Source: Viridibacillus arvi
Lineage (GTDB): Bacteria > Bacillota > Bacilli > Bacillales_A > Planococcaceae
Assembly: GCF_001274945.1 (NCBI RefSeq)
Contig: NZ_LILB01000005.1
Coordinates: 686,959-750,958 of the forward strand
Reading direction: 5' to 3'
Length of the DNA stretch: 64,000 nt
Positions 27,995 to 37,598 of the stretch are shown here, in pieces. A program made the translations under genes and the position numbers. The notes under the pieces were generated by a model that ran no database searches, was not told the origin of the DNA, and worked only from the letters and a program-made list of their open reading frames with translations. Within the stretch, counting starts at the first letter, position 1, and the number at the start of each line of letters is the position of its first letter.

Positions 27995-28260
27995 TCTGTT
28001 AACCCCGAATTCATTGGCTTTACTTGATTAAACAGAATTCGATCTTCCCCAATGAGGACAATTTCATCCCACGGGATATATTCTTGCATTTTTGGTGATT
28101 TTGCTTTAAATGGAATTCGATGCCCTTTATGAATCATTTCAAAACCAAAAATTTGACCTGTTTTTGGGTCAAGTAAACACTCGGTCTCAGCCAAAATACC
28201 AAAACGTATGCCATCATTCATTTGAATTAATTCTTTTTCAGCTAACTCTGATAAGAGCAT
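27991..28260 (-). CDS. ymxH: YlmC/YmxH family sporulation protein (PRC-barrel)
   Basis: This 89-residue PRC-barrel protein has the family opening MLLSELAEKELIQMNDGIRFG and the strand-turn pattern ETECLLDPKTGQIFGFEM. YmxH is conserved next to dpaAB in spore formers; its function is not established. A strong AAAAGGAGGGG precedes the ATG. A candidate SigK promoter lies directly upstream, consistent with joint mother-cell expression with dpaA and dpaB. Confidence 0.88.
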   Translation of the reverse strand: MLLSELAEKELIQMNDGIRFGILAETECLLDPKTGQIFGFEMIHKGHRIPFKAKSPKMQEYIPWDEIVLIGEDRILFNQVKPMNSGLTE

Positions 28261-28281
28261 GCTTCCCCTCCTTTTCGCATG

Positions 28282-28308
28282 TATATTATGTATATGCTTT
28301 TGCCCTGT
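28282..28308 (-). promoter_or_regulatory. candidate SigK promoter of ymxH-dpaAB
   Basis: The minus strand carries CATAATATA (28282-28290), which fits the SigK -10 CATAnnnTA, with AC (in AACA) 16 bases upstream. In B. subtilis the dipicolinate synthase operon is SigK-dependent. The -35 element is short, so chance matching is possible. Confidence 0.42.
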
Positions 28309-28340
28309 TTTTAGTGATTTTTTGCTTCAAAGGAAAAAAG

Positions 28341-28381
28341 AACAAAAGAAAAGCTAAGGGCATTAGTTGCTTCCCTTAGCT
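28341..28381 (-). terminator. mlpA terminator
   Basis: Minus-strand arms AGCTAAGGG and CCCTTAGCT enclose a 12-base loop, followed by TTTCTTTTG. The upstream arm lies within the last codons of mlpA and the stop codon is in the loop. Confidence 0.85.
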
Positions 28382-29595
28382 GGTGTAATCACGGAGCTTG
28401 CAAATGGTTGTTTTAAATGGTCATTAATAATTTGATTTACTGATTGTACAGTTACTTGTTTGAGTTCTGCTAGTGCTTTTTCAATTGTGCGATCATAACC
28501 AAATACAAGTTCGTTTTTAGCATTGCGACTCATAAAATCATATGCTGTTTCTAATCCAAGAAGCAAATTACTTTCAAGTTGTTCTTTTGCAAATAGTAAT
28601 TCTTTTTCAGTAATACCTTCTCGGCATATCGTATCAATAGAACGAGTAATTGTTTGCTGCAACAAAGGTAGCTGATGTGGCGAAGTGCCAGCATAAATCA
28701 CAAATGCACCGGCATCTTGATACGCAGAATAATAGGAGTAGACAGAATAAGCAAGCGCCTTTTCCTCTCTTACTTCTTGAAATAGACGAGAAGACATAGA
28801 ATCTCCCAACACACTATTTAACACAACTAAGCTTAATAGATTAGGTGCTTGCATACTTAACCCTGGATAGCCCAATGCCAAATGCGACTGTTCTACTTGA
28901 CTCTTCTTTTCAATTTTCGCCGGAACAAAAGTTGGCGAAGTAAAAATTGTAGGCTCATATGATTTTGTTGTTGGGAATTGATTGAATAATTTCTCAATCG
29001 TTTGAATTAACGTTGGCGACAAATGACCCGCAACTGAAACTACTACTTGTTCGGGACGATAATGCTGGTGCATATATGCCAGAAGGTTTTCACGATTAAA
29101 GGTTTTTAATGTTTCTGTTGTTCCTAGTATCGGTGAACCTAATGCGTTATTTGGAAACATTGCTTGCCATAATCTTTCATCTACATCATCGTCAGGTGCA
29201 TCTTCGGTCATTGCAATTTCCTCTAATATCACTTGTCTTTCCTTATCAATATCTTCAGGACTAAATTTAGAATGGAAGAACATATCAGACAAAATCTCAA
29301 TTGCTTTTTCTGCATGATGATCAAGAACTACTGCATAATAACATGTATTTTCCTTTGATGTGAAGGCATTAAGTTGCCCTCCTATACGATCAAATTGTTC
29401 AGCTATATCTTTTGCTGAACGTGTATCTGTCCCTTTAAATAACATATGCTCAATAAAGTGTGTCATACCATTTTCATGCGGTTGCTCGTATCGAGAACCT
29501 ACATTTACCCAAATCCCCATTGCTACTGAACGTACATGCGGTATATCTTCCGCAACGATTCGTACTCCATTAGCACAAATATGTTTTGTAACCAA
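28363..29595 (-). CDS. mlpA: M16 zinc peptidase MlpA (YmxG)
   Basis: This is a 410-residue pitrilysin-type peptidase (B. subtilis MlpA 409) with the intact zinc motif HFIEH at residues 46-50 and the family stretch DKERQVILEEIAMTEDAPDD. In B. subtilis it negatively affects extracellular protease and adenine-related regulation; direct substrates are unclear. The start is TTG with TAAGGAGGAAAC upstream. It follows pnp directly after a strong terminator, whereas B. subtilis has the deacetylase gene ylxY in between. Confidence 0.93.
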   Translation of the reverse strand: MVTKHICANGVRIVAEDIPHVRSVAMGIWVNVGSRYEQPHENGMTHFIEHMLFKGTDTRSAKDIAEQFDRIGGQLNAFTSKENTCYYAVVLDHHAEKAIEILSDMFFHSKFSPEDIDKERQVILEEIAMTEDAPDDDVDERLWQAMFPNNALGSPILGTTETLKTFNRENLLAYMHQHYRPEQVVVSVAGHLSPTLIQTIEKLFNQFPTTKSYEPTIFTSPTFVPAKIEKKSQVEQSHLALGYPGLSMQAPNLLSLVVLNSVLGDSMSSRLFQEVREEKALAYSVYSYYSAYQDAGAFVIYAGTSPHQLPLLQQTITRSIDTICREGITEKELLFAKEQLESNLLLGLETAYDFMSRNAKNELVFGYDRTIEKALAELKQVTVQSVNQIINDHLKQPFASSVITPAKGSN

Positions 29596-29620
29596 ATAGT
29601 TTCCTCCTTATAATACAAGC

Positions 29621-29657
29621 AAAAGAGGTCGCCGTTTTGCTGGAAACGGACGACCTC
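29621..29657 (-). terminator. pnp terminator
   Basis: Minus-strand arms GAGGTCG and CGACCTC enclose a loop that itself contains CCGTTT/AAACGG pairing, followed by TTTTGC. It ends only about 25 bases before the mlpA start, so mlpA must rely on readthrough. Confidence 0.85.
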
Positions 29658-29744
29658 AATAATTTTAACATTTATGATGTTTAGACACTCAAGTTGTTAG
29701 CGAGAAGTATTGAATTGGAATCCCCTGTTGCGGATGTCCTCAGA

Positions 29745-31856
29745 TTACTTTTGCTCTGCGCGTTCTTTTTCTTCTTTTAATACTACTTTACGAGAAAGGT
29801 TTACACGACCTTGGTTGTCGATTTCAATGACTTTAACAAGTAGTTCATCTTCTAATTTAAGAACATCTTCTACCGCTTTAGTGCGCTCTTCTTGAATTTC
29901 AGAAATGTGTAGTAAACCGTCTTTACCTGGGAAGATTTGAACAAATGCACCGAATTTTTCGATACGTTTTACTTTACCCATGTAATATTCGCCTACAACT
30001 GCTTCACGTACAATGTTTTCAATGATTTCTTTTGCACGTGCGTTCATTTCTTCATCAACTGAAGAGATGTAAATTGTACCATCTTGTTCTGTATCAATTT
30101 TCACGCCAGTTTCTTCGATGATTTTATTGATTTGTTTACCACCAGGTCCGATAACATCGCGAATTTTATCTGGGTTAATTTTAACCATGATAATTTTCGG
30201 AGCATATTTTGAAAGGTGATCACGTCTTTCTGGCATAGTTGAAAGCATAGACTCTAGTATATGCATACGACCAATTTTAGCTTGTGTTAACGCTTCTTCT
30301 AAAATTTGATTAGATAGACCATCAATTTTGATATCCATTTGAAGTGCAGTAACACCTTTTGCAGTACCTGCTACTTTGAAGTCCATATCACCAAGGTGAT
30401 CTTCCATTCCTTGAATATCAGTTAAAATTGAATAATGTTCATCTTTTTTAATAAGACCCATCGCAATACCTGCTACTGGTGCTTTAAGGGGAACACCTGC
30501 ATCCATCATTGCTAGAGTTGAAGCGCAAATACTTGCTTGTGAAGTAGAACCATTAGATTCTAAAACTTCTGATACGCAACGAATCGTGTAAGGGAAGTCT
30601 TTTTCATTTGGAATAACTGCTTCTAAAGCACGTTCTCCTAAAGCACCATGTCCGATTTCACGACGACCTGGTCCACGAATAGGTCCAGTTTCCCCTACTG
30701 AGAATTGAGGGAAATTATAATGATGCATGAAGCGTTTAGACTCTTCAACACCTAAACCATCAATAATTTGAACATCACCTAGTGCACCTAAAGTACAAAC
30801 TGAAAGTGCCTGAGTTTGTCCACGTGTGAACAAACCAGAGCCGTGTGCTCTTGGAAGTAAACTTACTTCTGAAGATAGAGGACGAATTTCATCTAATTTA
30901 CGACCATCTGGACGAATTTTATCTTCTGTGATTAAACGGCGTACTTCTTCTTTCACCATTTTATCTAGAATTTCGCCAACTTGTTTTAAAGTTGCTTCAT
31001 CTGCTTCAGCTTCTTCGTATTTAGCAACAACTTCAGCTTTTACAGCATTAATTGCTTCTTCACGAGCATGCTTTTCATAAGTTTGGATAGCAGCAACCAT
31101 GTTAGTTCCGAATTCTGCATTAATTTCAGCAAATAATTCTTCATTTATACCATGTAATATAACTTCCATTTTTTCTTTGCCGACTTCAGCAGCAATAGTT
31201 TCTTGGAAAGCAATTATTTTTTTAATTTCTTCGTGACCGAACATAATAGCTTCTAACATTTTTTCTTCAGGAATTTCTAAAGCGCCTGCTTCAACCATGT
31301 TAATCGCATCTTTTGTACCAGCTACTATTAAATTAATTGTTGATTTTCCCCATTGTGCGACCGTTGGATTTACGATAAATTCATCGTCAACAAGCCCAAC
31401 TTGGACACCTGCGATTGGTCCGTCAAATGGAATATCAGAAACCATTAGTGCAAGTGATGATCCGAGCATAGCTGCCATTTCTGAAGGGCAATCTTGATCT
31501 GCAGACATAACCATAGAGATTACTTGTACTTCATTACGGAAGCCATCTGGGAATAATGGGCGGATTGGACGGTCGATTAAACGAGATGTTAATACCGCTT
31601 TTTCAGAAGGACGTCCTTCACGTTTGATAAACCCTCCAGGGATCTTACCAACTGCATATAATTTTTCTTCATAGTTAACTGTTAATGGGAAAAAGTCTAA
31701 TGGTTTTGGGTGTTTTGAAGCTGTTGCATTTGATAATACAACTGTTTCTCCATAACGTACTAATACCGATCCATTAGCTTGCTTTGCGAGCTGACCTACT
31801 TCGATTTGTAAAGGTCGTCCAGCCCATTCATAGGTATAAACCTTTTTTTCGTTCAT
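29745..31856 (-). CDS. pnp: polynucleotide phosphorylase
   Basis: PNPase is the main 3'-5' phosphorolytic exoribonuclease. The 703 residues (B. subtilis 705) contain two RNase PH domains ([20 protein letters not shown]; later [17 protein letters not shown]), a linker helical domain, a KH domain ([17 protein letters not shown]) and an S1 domain ([19 protein letters not shown]). An AGGAG precedes the ATG. It sits between rpsO and mlpA and probably depends on transcription from the rpsO promoter. Confidence 0.97.
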   Translation of the reverse strand: MNEKKVYTYEWAGRPLQIEVGQLAKQANGSVLVRYGETVVLSNATASKHPKPLDFFPLTVNYEEKLYAVGKIPGGFIKREGRPSEKAVLTSRLIDRPIRPLFPDGFRNEVQVISMVMSADQDCPSEMAAMLGSSLALMVSDIPFDGPIAGVQVGLVDDEFIVNPTVAQWGKSTINLIVAGTKDAINMVEAGALEIPEEKMLEAIMFGHEEIKKIIAFQETIAAEVGKEKMEVILHGINEELFAEINAEFGTNMVAAIQTYEKHAREEAINAVKAEVVAKYEEAEADEATLKQVGEILDKMVKEEVRRLITEDKIRPDGRKLDEIRPLSSEVSLLPRAHGSGLFTRGQTQALSVCTLGALGDVQIIDGLGVEESKRFMHHYNFPQFSVGETGPIRGPGRREIGHGALGERALEAVIPNEKDFPYTIRCVSEVLESNGSTSQASICASTLAMMDAGVPLKAPVAGIAMGLIKKDEHYSILTDIQGMEDHLGDMDFKVAGTAKGVTALQMDIKIDGLSNQILEEALTQAKIGRMHILESMLSTMPERRDHLSKYAPKIIMVKINPDKIRDVIGPGGKQINKIIEETGVKIDTEQDGTIYISSVDEEMNARAKEIIENIVREAVVGEYYMGKVKRIEKFGAFVQIFPGKDGLLHISEIQEERTKAVEDVLKLEDELLVKVIEIDNQGRVNLSRKVVLKEEKERAEQK

Positions 31857-31998
31857 TTATTTGAACTCCTCTCTCAAAGAAAACATCTATTCATGTATTT
31901 ATGTAGTACTATTAGTTTATCAAAAAAGGGAGGCTTATGCGAAACATTTCAATTCTTTATATTCAAATTGTTGTAGGAGGTTAATTTATTGAAGCATA

Positions 31999-32025
31999 AA
32001 GAAAAAGCGGGACAAGCCCGCTTTC
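31999..32025 (-). terminator. rpsO terminator/attenuator
   Basis: Minus-strand arms AAAGCGGG and CCCGCTTT with a CTTGT loop, then TTCTTT. It stands between rpsO and pnp and probably lets part of the transcripts through. Confidence 0.85.
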
Positions 32026-32038
32026 ACAAAATTGCATG

Positions 32039-32308
32039 TTATCGACGTAAGCCGAGTTTAGTAATGATTTCACGGTAGCGTGGTACGTCATTTTCACGTA
32101 AATATTTTAATAAGTTACGACGACGTCCAACCATTTTGAATAAACCGCGACGAGAATGGTGGTCTTTTTTATGAGTACGTAAGTGCTCATTTAAGTTGTT
32201 AATCTCTTCCGTAAGGATAGCGATTTGAACTTCTGGTGAACCAGTATCACTTTCGTGTACACGGAATTCAGCAATGATTTCGTTTTTGCGTTCTTGTGTT
32301 AGTGCCAT
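32039..32308 (-). CDS. rpsO: 30S ribosomal protein S15
   Basis: The 89-residue protein is standard S15 ([39 protein letters not shown], ending ITKLGLRR), a primary binder of 16S rRNA helices 20-22. I start at the ATG preceded by AGGAGGTGAATAGG rather than an in-frame start three codons upstream. A good promoter and a structured leader of about 115 bases precede it, which would fit the S15 autoregulation known in other bacteria. Confidence 0.98.
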   Translation of the reverse strand: MALTQERKNEIIAEFRVHESDTGSPEVQIAILTEEINNLNEHLRTHKKDHHSRRGLFKMVGRRRNLLKYLRENDVPRYREIITKLGLRR

Positions 32309-32425
32309 CCTATTCACCTCCTAAATTGAAATATCCCCAAATGCTGAGCAAACGTTGGTGATTCGAAAGCCAAGCAATGGTTCAGTGGTTGCAAATGAAA
32401 TACATCATTTAGAGCAACTCACTTA
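32309..32425 (-). promoter_or_regulatory. rpsO 5' leader, possible S15 autoregulatory element
   Basis: After the promoter the minus strand forms a clear hairpin, GTTGC...GCAAC with inner AAATGA/TCATTT pairing (32388-32418), followed by about 75 bases to the ribosome binding site with further short complementary stretches. Position and length resemble known S15 leaders; I cannot match a specific leader family by eye. Confidence 0.4.
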
Positions 32426-32429
32426 TGAA

Positions 32430-32458
32430 ATAGTAACATAAGCGCCTAATAGAATCAA
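32430..32458 (-). promoter_or_regulatory. SigA promoter of rpsO(-pnp)
   Basis: Minus-strand TTGATT (32453-32458), 17-base spacer, TACTAT (32430-32435) with an extended TGT in front of the -10. It begins a few bases after the ribF stop codon. Confidence 0.75.
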
Positions 32459-32465
32459 CTATTAT

Positions 32466-33416
32466 CTAACGTTCACGTAAATATTTCATTGCAGTTGCCT
32501 TATCTATTTCGATTTGCCTTTTTAGTGCATCGATTCCATCAAATTTTTGTTCTGATCTTAAATGCTTATACCAATCTATTTGTACTTCTTCAGCATAAAT
32601 ATTTTTGTTGAAGTCCATAATATGTACTTCTATTGATAAGTTTTTTTCATCAGGGTTTTTGAAAGTCGGTTTATATCCCACGTTACAAACACCATCGAAC
32701 CATTCATTTTGTACTTGCATTCTTACAGCATAAACACCATTTGCAGGTATAAACGTCCCTTCATGCGCTTGAATGTTTGCAGTTGGAAAACCAATCTGAC
32801 GTCCGCGTTTATCACCATGTACGACAATACCTGGAATTTGGAATGGTCTTCCTAGTAGACTATGAACAGCTTCCATTTCACCCATTTGTAACAACTTGCG
32901 AATTCTAGTAGAGCTAATTTTCTCCTCTTCTTGAACTTGCTTTTCAATTACAGTAACTCCAAAGTCTTCATTGCTAAGTGACTCCATATCTTCCATTGTT
33001 CCTTTACCAAATGCACCAAATGTAAAGTCAAAGCCTGCTGTCACATGTTTTACATTTAAATTACGAATAAATACATCTACAAATTTACTAGGACTAAGCT
33101 TAGCAAAATCCGAAGTGAAGCGTACGACGAATACCGTATCAACTCCCATACTTTCAAGGATATCTAGCTTTTGCTTTATTGGTGTAATATAAAATACTTG
33201 TTCTTTACTTTGGCCTAATACAATCGAAGGGTGAGGATCAAACGTCATAACAGCTGTTTTTAAGTTTTTCTCGTGTGCTTGCTTTTTCGCATGCCCAATC
33301 ACCGCTTGATGACCTCGATGTACTCCATCAAAAAAGCCAATTGCAAGCGAATAGGGTCCTTCAATATTTGGATGACTAATTTGGTGAGGGTACATTAATT
33401 GAATTACTTTCATCAT
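32466..33416 (-). CDS. ribF: bifunctional riboflavin kinase/FAD synthetase
   Basis: This enzyme phosphorylates riboflavin to FMN and adenylates it to FAD. The 316-residue protein (equal to B. subtilis RibC) has the N-terminal nucleotidyl-transferase motif GFFDGVHRGHQAVI and ISSTRIRKLL, and a C-terminal kinase domain with GRQIGFPTANI and NGVYAVRM. AGGAGG lies eight bases before the first of two ATGs. It closes the nusA-infB operon, 12 bases after truB. Confidence 0.96.
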   Translation of the reverse strand: MMKVIQLMYPHQISHPNIEGPYSLAIGFFDGVHRGHQAVIGHAKKQAHEKNLKTAVMTFDPHPSIVLGQSKEQVFYITPIKQKLDILESMGVDTVFVVRFTSDFAKLSPSKFVDVFIRNLNVKHVTAGFDFTFGAFGKGTMEDMESLSNEDFGVTVIEKQVQEEEKISSTRIRKLLQMGEMEAVHSLLGRPFQIPGIVVHGDKRGRQIGFPTANIQAHEGTFIPANGVYAVRMQVQNEWFDGVCNVGYKPTFKNPDEKNLSIEVHIMDFNKNIYAEEVQIDWYKHLRSEQKFDGIDALKRQIEIDKATAMKYLRER

Positions 33417-33428
33417 AAAGACTGCCTC

Positions 33429-34343
33429 CTAATCAACAGCTGGGAACATTTTTTCTGGCTTCATAAGCCCATCTTTTGTTGGGTGCTTAATATAAATAGC
33501 AACCGCTTTCCCACTTTCTACAAATACTATTTTATCATGTTCTTCTAGAGAAGCGTGCATAGGAAGTACTTGTCCATTTGTAATTTGCTTATGATTCTCT
33601 TCATTAACTTGGAAAGTTGGATAATTAGTTAATGCTTGCTCAATTGGCATTATTACTTTATCCAATTCCCCCGCCTCAGCGATTTCACGTAATTCAGAAA
33701 TTGTGACACAATCTTCTTTCTTGAAATTCCCAGAAGCTATACGAACTAGTGAGGCCATATGCGCAGGATACCCTAACTCTTCACCTATTTGTACTGCTAA
33801 AGTGCGAATATATGTCCCTTTACTACATGCAATGCGAACTGGGAAAGTGATTGTAGTACCTTCATAAACCAATTCATCATCTAATAGTTCCAAGCTATAA
33901 ATCATAACATTACGAGATGGACGTTCTATAATCTGACCTTGGCGGGCGTATTCATATAATTTTCGGCCGTTTACTTTTACTGCAGAATACATCGGTGGTG
34001 TTTGTGAAATTTCTCCAGTAAGGTTTGCAAGTACCTGTAATAATTGTTCACGAGAAATGGTTTTGACACTACTATCTTCAGAAACTATTTCCCCTTCAGC
34101 ATCTTCGGTTGTAGTAGATGTACCAATTGAAATAACAGCCTCATACGTTTTACCTGCGTCTGTCAAATACTCTGCTAAACGTGTTGCATTACCAATACAA
34201 ATCGGCAAAACACCTTCTACACCTGGGTCTAGTGTACCAGTATGCCCTACTTTTTTCGTTTGCAATATTTTGCGTAGTTTAAATACGCAATCGTGAGAAG
34301 TCATTCCCCGTTCTTTCCATAGAGGAAGAATGCCATGTTGCAT
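33429..34343 (-). CDS. truB: tRNA pseudouridine-55 synthase
   Basis: TruB converts U55 of the tRNA T-loop to pseudouridine. The 304-residue protein has the catalytic motif GHTGTLDPGVEGVLP (Asp is the nucleophile), the YEAVISIGTSTTTEDAEG block and a C-terminal PUA-like domain. I start at the ATG giving MQHGILPLWKERG, preceded by AAAAGGAG; an in-frame TTG three codons upstream overlaps that site. A strong terminator-like hairpin stands between rbfA and this gene. Confidence 0.96.
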   Translation of the reverse strand: MQHGILPLWKERGMTSHDCVFKLRKILQTKKVGHTGTLDPGVEGVLPICIGNATRLAEYLTDAGKTYEAVISIGTSTTTEDAEGEIVSEDSSVKTISREQLLQVLANLTGEISQTPPMYSAVKVNGRKLYEYARQGQIIERPSRNVMIYSLELLDDELVYEGTTITFPVRIACSKGTYIRTLAVQIGEELGYPAHMASLVRIASGNFKKEDCVTISELREIAEAGELDKVIMPIEQALTNYPTFQVNEENHKQITNGQVLPMHASLEEHDKIVFVESGKAVAIYIKHPTKDGLMKPEKMFPAVD

Positions 34344-34381
34344 TCGTTTCAACTCCTTTTAGTATATATAATTTAAAGACA

Positions 34382-34416
34382 GAAAAAGCCTGCAAATAAT
34401 AAGGTTTGCAGGCTTG
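34382..34416 (-). terminator. hairpin terminator between rbfA and truB
   Basis: Minus-strand arms AAGCCTGCAAA and TTTGCAGGCTT form a perfect 11-bp stem with a short loop, followed by TTTCTG. It ends about 40 bases before truB. A TTGCAG within its 3' arm and ATTATA 17 bases later could serve as a weak promoter for truB-ribF. Confidence 0.82.
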
Positions 34417-34422
34417 TTTCAA

Positions 34423-34773
34423 TTATTGATCTTTTGATTCATGTAGTTGACGTAAAAGCGTGTCAATTTTATTACCATATTCTGCTGATGAGTCGAACTC
34501 AAAGAATAATTCTGGTGTAATTCTTAAACGAATACGTTGACCAATTTCAGAACGAATAAAGCCTTTTGCTTTTTCAAGTCCTTTTAATGTGTCCTGACGC
34601 TCTCTCTCAGTACCTAAGCAAGTAATATAAATTGTTGCTTGTTGGAGGTCACCTGTTACTTCAACATCTGTTACAGTAACAAATCCGACACGAGGGTCTT
34701 TTAGTTTACGAACGATAATATCGCCGAGTTCCTTTTTCATTTGTTCTGCAACACGGTTCGCGCGCATACTCAT
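34423..34773 (-). CDS. rbfA: ribosome-binding factor A
   Basis: RbfA is a KH-like cold-shock 30S maturation factor. The 116-residue protein has the typical [18 protein letters not shown] opening, [19 protein letters not shown] and the [13 protein letters not shown] end. GAGGTG lies eight bases before the chosen ATG; a second ATG two codons later is possible. It follows ylxP and precedes the truB terminator. Confidence 0.96.
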   Translation of the reverse strand: MSMRANRVAEQMKKELGDIIVRKLKDPRVGFVTVTDVEVTGDLQQATIYITCLGTERERQDTLKGLEKAKGFIRSEIGQRIRLRITPELFFEFDSSAEYGNKIDTLLRQLHESKDQ

Positions 34774-34792
34774 AATCGTTTCACCTCAATTT

Positions 34793-35071
34793 TTATAAGT
34801 ACTCTCTTTGTATGTTTAGTCGTTCCCATTCGGGGTTTGATTCTAGAAGTTGGAGAGCACGAGTGAGCTCACGATCTGCTGCATCCTTAGAAGAAGCTAC
34901 AGTAACAATCGCGAGCAATGCTCTTTGCCAAACATCTTGATGGTCAATTTCTGAAATGGAAACATTGTACCGCTGTTTTGTGCGGGTAATCATACGTTGC
35001 AAGACAGCACGTTTTTCTTTTAATGAATGGGCCGCAGGGATGAAGAATTCACACTCTGCGTAGACAATCAT
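34793..35071 (-). CDS. ylxP: YlxP family protein (DUF503)
   Basis: The 92-residue DUF503 protein is conserved in the infB operon of Firmicutes. Signature stretches are [23 protein letters not shown] and [24 protein letters not shown] role in ribosome or 16S rRNA maturation is suggested by context and by reports on relatives; no catalytic residues are evident. The ATG overlaps the infB stop (ATGA) and lacks a strong ribosome binding site, so it depends on coupling. Confidence 0.92.
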   Translation of the reverse strand: MIVYAECEFFIPAAHSLKEKRAVLQRMITRTKQRYNVSISEIDHQDVWQRALLAIVTVASSKDAADRELTRALQLLESNPEWERLNIQREYL

Positions 35072-37584
35072 TTGCGTACAATTTCTTCCATAATGAATGC
35101 TTCAATTACATCTTCTGTTTTAATATCATTGAAGTTTTTCACTGTAAATCCACATTCATAACCTTTAGCTACTTCTTTAGCATCATCTTTGAAACGTTTT
35201 AAAGAGTCTAATTCGCCTTCGAAAATAACGATACCCTCACGGATAACACGAACGCCACTATCGCGCGTAATCTTACCTTCAAGTACGTATCCACCAGCAA
35301 TTGTGCCGACTTTAGATACTTTGAATGTTTCACGAACTTCTGCAGAACCAATTATTTTTTCTTGGAATTCAGGATCTAGTAATCCTTTCATTGCAGATTC
35401 GATTTCTTCAATTACTTTATAAATAACACGGTGTAGACGGATATCTACGCCTTCAGCTTCAGCTGCGCGTTTCGCATTTGTATCTGGACGTACGTTGAAA
35501 CCAATGACAATTGCATTTGATGCAGCTGCTAATGAAATATCAGATTCTGTAATTGCACCAGCACCTGTGTGGATGATACGTACATTTACACCTTCTACAT
35601 CGATTTTCATTAGTGAAGCTGCCATTGCTTCTACTGTACCTTGAACATCAGCTTTAACGATTAAGTTTAATTCTTTCATTTCGCCTTGGCTCATTTGTTC
35701 AAATAAATTATCAAGAGTTACTCGTTGTTTTTCAGAGCGTTGTGCTTGAATAGCAGTCGTTGCACGGGCTTCCCCTACTTGACGAGCTGTTTTTTCATCT
35801 TCGAACACTACAAAACGATCGCCTGCTTGAGGGACTTCACTTAAACCAGTAATTTCAACCGGTGTAGAAGGACCTGCAGTTTTCACGCGACGTCCAATAT
35901 CATTAACCATTGCACGAACACGCCCATAAGCGTGGCCAACTACAATTGGATCACCGATATTAAGAGTACCATTTTGTACTAATAAAGTAGCAACAGAACC
36001 GCGACCTTTATCAAGTTGTGCTTCGATTACAGTACCAATAGCTTTACGTTTTGGATCTGCTGTTAATTCGCCTACTTCTGAAACTAACAATACCATTTCA
36101 AGTAATGAATCAATGCCGTCTCCTTTTAATGCTGAGATTGGAACAAAGATTGTTTCGCCACCCCAAGCTTCTGGTACTAGACCATGCTCAGTTAGCTCTT
36201 GCATTACACGATCAGGGTTAGCTGTTGGTTTATCCATTTTGTTTACAGCAACAATAATTGGAACTTCCGCAGCTTTTGCGTGGTTGATTGCTTCAACTGT
36301 TTGAGGCATTACACCATCATCAGCAGCAACTACTAAAATTGTTAAGTCAGTAATTCTTGCACCACGTGCACGCATTGTTGTGAACGCTGCGTGTCCCGGT
36401 GTATCTAGGAATGTAATTTTCTTGTCGTTAACGACTACTTGATAAGCACCAATATGTTGAGTAATACCGCCAGCTTCTCCAGCAGTTACTTTTGTATTAC
36501 GAATTGAATCTAGTAATGTTGTTTTACCATGGTCAACGTGACCCATAATTGTTACAACTGGTGGACGTTCTGTAATGTTATTTGTATTTACTTCTTCTTG
36601 GTCACCCTCGAAGTAAGTTTCTAGGTCTGTTACGTCGATACGAATTTCTTCCTCAACTTCCACACCATAATCAGCACAGATTAGTTCGATAGCATCTTGT
36701 TCAAGCTCTTGGTTAATTGTTGCCATAACGCCAAGCATGAATAATTTTTTGATGATTTCAGATGGTTCACGGCCTAATTTTTTCGCTAATTCGCCTACAG
36801 ATAATGATTCGAAGAAAGTGATTTTTTCTGGTAACTCTTTTTTCACTGCAGGTACAACTGGTTGTGGTCTGTGTTTACGACGTTGGCCACCATTAATACC
36901 TGGTTTTTTTCTTTGGTTAAAGTTACGGTTTCCACCTTGTTGGTTGGATTGACCACCAGGGCCGCGATTTGTATTACGGTTTTGACTAGAATTTGTATTC
37001 GAGCCAGTTCTTGTATTCGAATTCGTATTTGGTTTATTGTTTGAACCTGTATTTGGTCTTGAGTTTGTGTTCGTATTAGAATTCGAATTTGGTCTTGAAC
37101 TTGTGTTCGAGTTCGGTCTTGAACTTGTGTTCGAGTTCGGTCTTGAACTTGTGTTCGAGTTCGGTCTTGAGCTTGTGTTAGAGTTCGGTCTTGAATTAGT
37201 ATTTGGTTTTGCATTTGAGTTAGAACGATTGTTTGAATTTGAGTTTGAGTTGTTTTTTGAAGTGGAATTGTTATTCATAGTACTTCCTTGATTAGTATTT
37301 TGTTTTGGTTGAGCAGCGCTAGTTTGTGGTGCTTTTTCTTCTTTTCTAGCGTTCGGACGATTCCCTTGTTGTCCTCTGTTTTGGTGCTCAGTTTTTTTTG
37401 GTCCTTGAGATGATTGTGCGTTAATTTTCATTTTAAATACACCATCTAATTTGCTAACTGCATCTTTTTCTAACGTAGACATATGGTTTGTGACGTTTAT
37501 TTGTAGCTTTGTAAGCTGATCAATAACTTCTTTACTTGACTTATTTACTTGTTTCGCATATTCATGGACGCGTAATTTTGTCAT
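35068..37584 (-). CDS. infB: translation initiation factor IF-2
   Basis: IF-2 is the GTPase that delivers initiator tRNA and promotes subunit joining. At 838 residues it is over 100 longer than B. subtilis IF-2 (716). The extra length is a low-complexity Asn/Ser/Arg/Pro segment (about residues 95-225) containing the repeat RPNSNTSS. Before it is the N-terminal IF2N motif ([19 protein letters not shown]); after it come a second IF2N, the G domain (G1 GHVDHGKT at 348-355, [13 protein letters not shown]) and domains II-IV. GGGGGTG precedes the ATG. Internal starts could yield shorter isoforms as in B. subtilis. Confidence 0.97.
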   Translation of the reverse strand: MTKLRVHEYAKQVNKSSKEVIDQLTKLQINVTNHMSTLEKDAVSKLDGVFKMKINAQSSQGPKKTEHQNRGQQGNRPNARKEEKAPQTSAAQPKQNTNQGSTMNNNSTSKNNSNSNSNNRSNSNAKPNTNSRPNSNTSSRPNSNTSSRPNSNTSSRPNSNTSSRPNSNSNTNTNSRPNTGSNNKPNTNSNTRTGSNTNSSQNRNTNRGPGGQSNQQGGNRNFNQRKKPGINGGQRRKHRPQPVVPAVKKELPEKITFFESLSVGELAKKLGREPSEIIKKLFMLGVMATINQELEQDAIELICADYGVEVEEEIRIDVTDLETYFEGDQEEVNTNNITERPPVVTIMGHVDHGKTTLLDSIRNTKVTAGEAGGITQHIGAYQVVVNDKKITFLDTPGHAAFTTMRARGARITDLTILVVAADDGVMPQTVEAINHAKAAEVPIIVAVNKMDKPTANPDRVMQELTEHGLVPEAWGGETIFVPISALKGDGIDSLLEMVLLVSEVGELTADPKRKAIGTVIEAQLDKGRGSVATLLVQNGTLNIGDPIVVGHAYGRVRAMVNDIGRRVKTAGPSTPVEITGLSEVPQAGDRFVVFEDEKTARQVGEARATTAIQAQRSEKQRVTLDNLFEQMSQGEMKELNLIVKADVQGTVEAMAASLMKIDVEGVNVRIIHTGAGAITESDISLAAASNAIVIGFNVRPDTNAKRAAEAEGVDIRLHRVIYKVIEEIESAMKGLLDPEFQEKIIGSAEVRETFKVSKVGTIAGGYVLEGKITRDSGVRVIREGIVIFEGELDSLKRFKDDAKEVAKGYECGFTVKNFNDIKTEDVIEAFIMEEIVRK
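37055..37210 (-). repeat. 24-bp tandem repeat in infB
   Basis: Three identical copies of a 24-base unit lie at 37091-37114, 37115-37138 and 37139-37162 (plus-strand unit starting GGTCTTGAACTTG). A near-identical copy follows at 37163-37186, with degenerate copies on both flanks. The unit is in frame and encodes RPNSNTSS. Exact copies at the DNA level point to recent slippage or unequal exchange. Confidence 0.93.
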
Positions 37585-37598
37585 GTATTCACCCCCGG

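Noticed and set aside
31976-32067. Plus-strand mini-ORF starting TTG at 31989 behind a perfect TAGGAGG
   Set aside because: It is about 25 codons, runs through the rpsO terminator stem and into the antisense of rpsO, and has no promoter. The ribosome-binding-like sequence is most likely chance.
36843-37214. 123-codon minus-strand ORF rich in Gln/Arg/Ile/Thr
   Set aside because: It is a second frame of the same infB repeat, entirely inside infB, with no ribosome binding site.
37037-37291. Repetitive plus-strand ORF rich in Phe/Glu/Leu
   Set aside because: It is the antisense image of the 24-bp repeat in infB; periodic coding frames appear in all phases of such a repeat.
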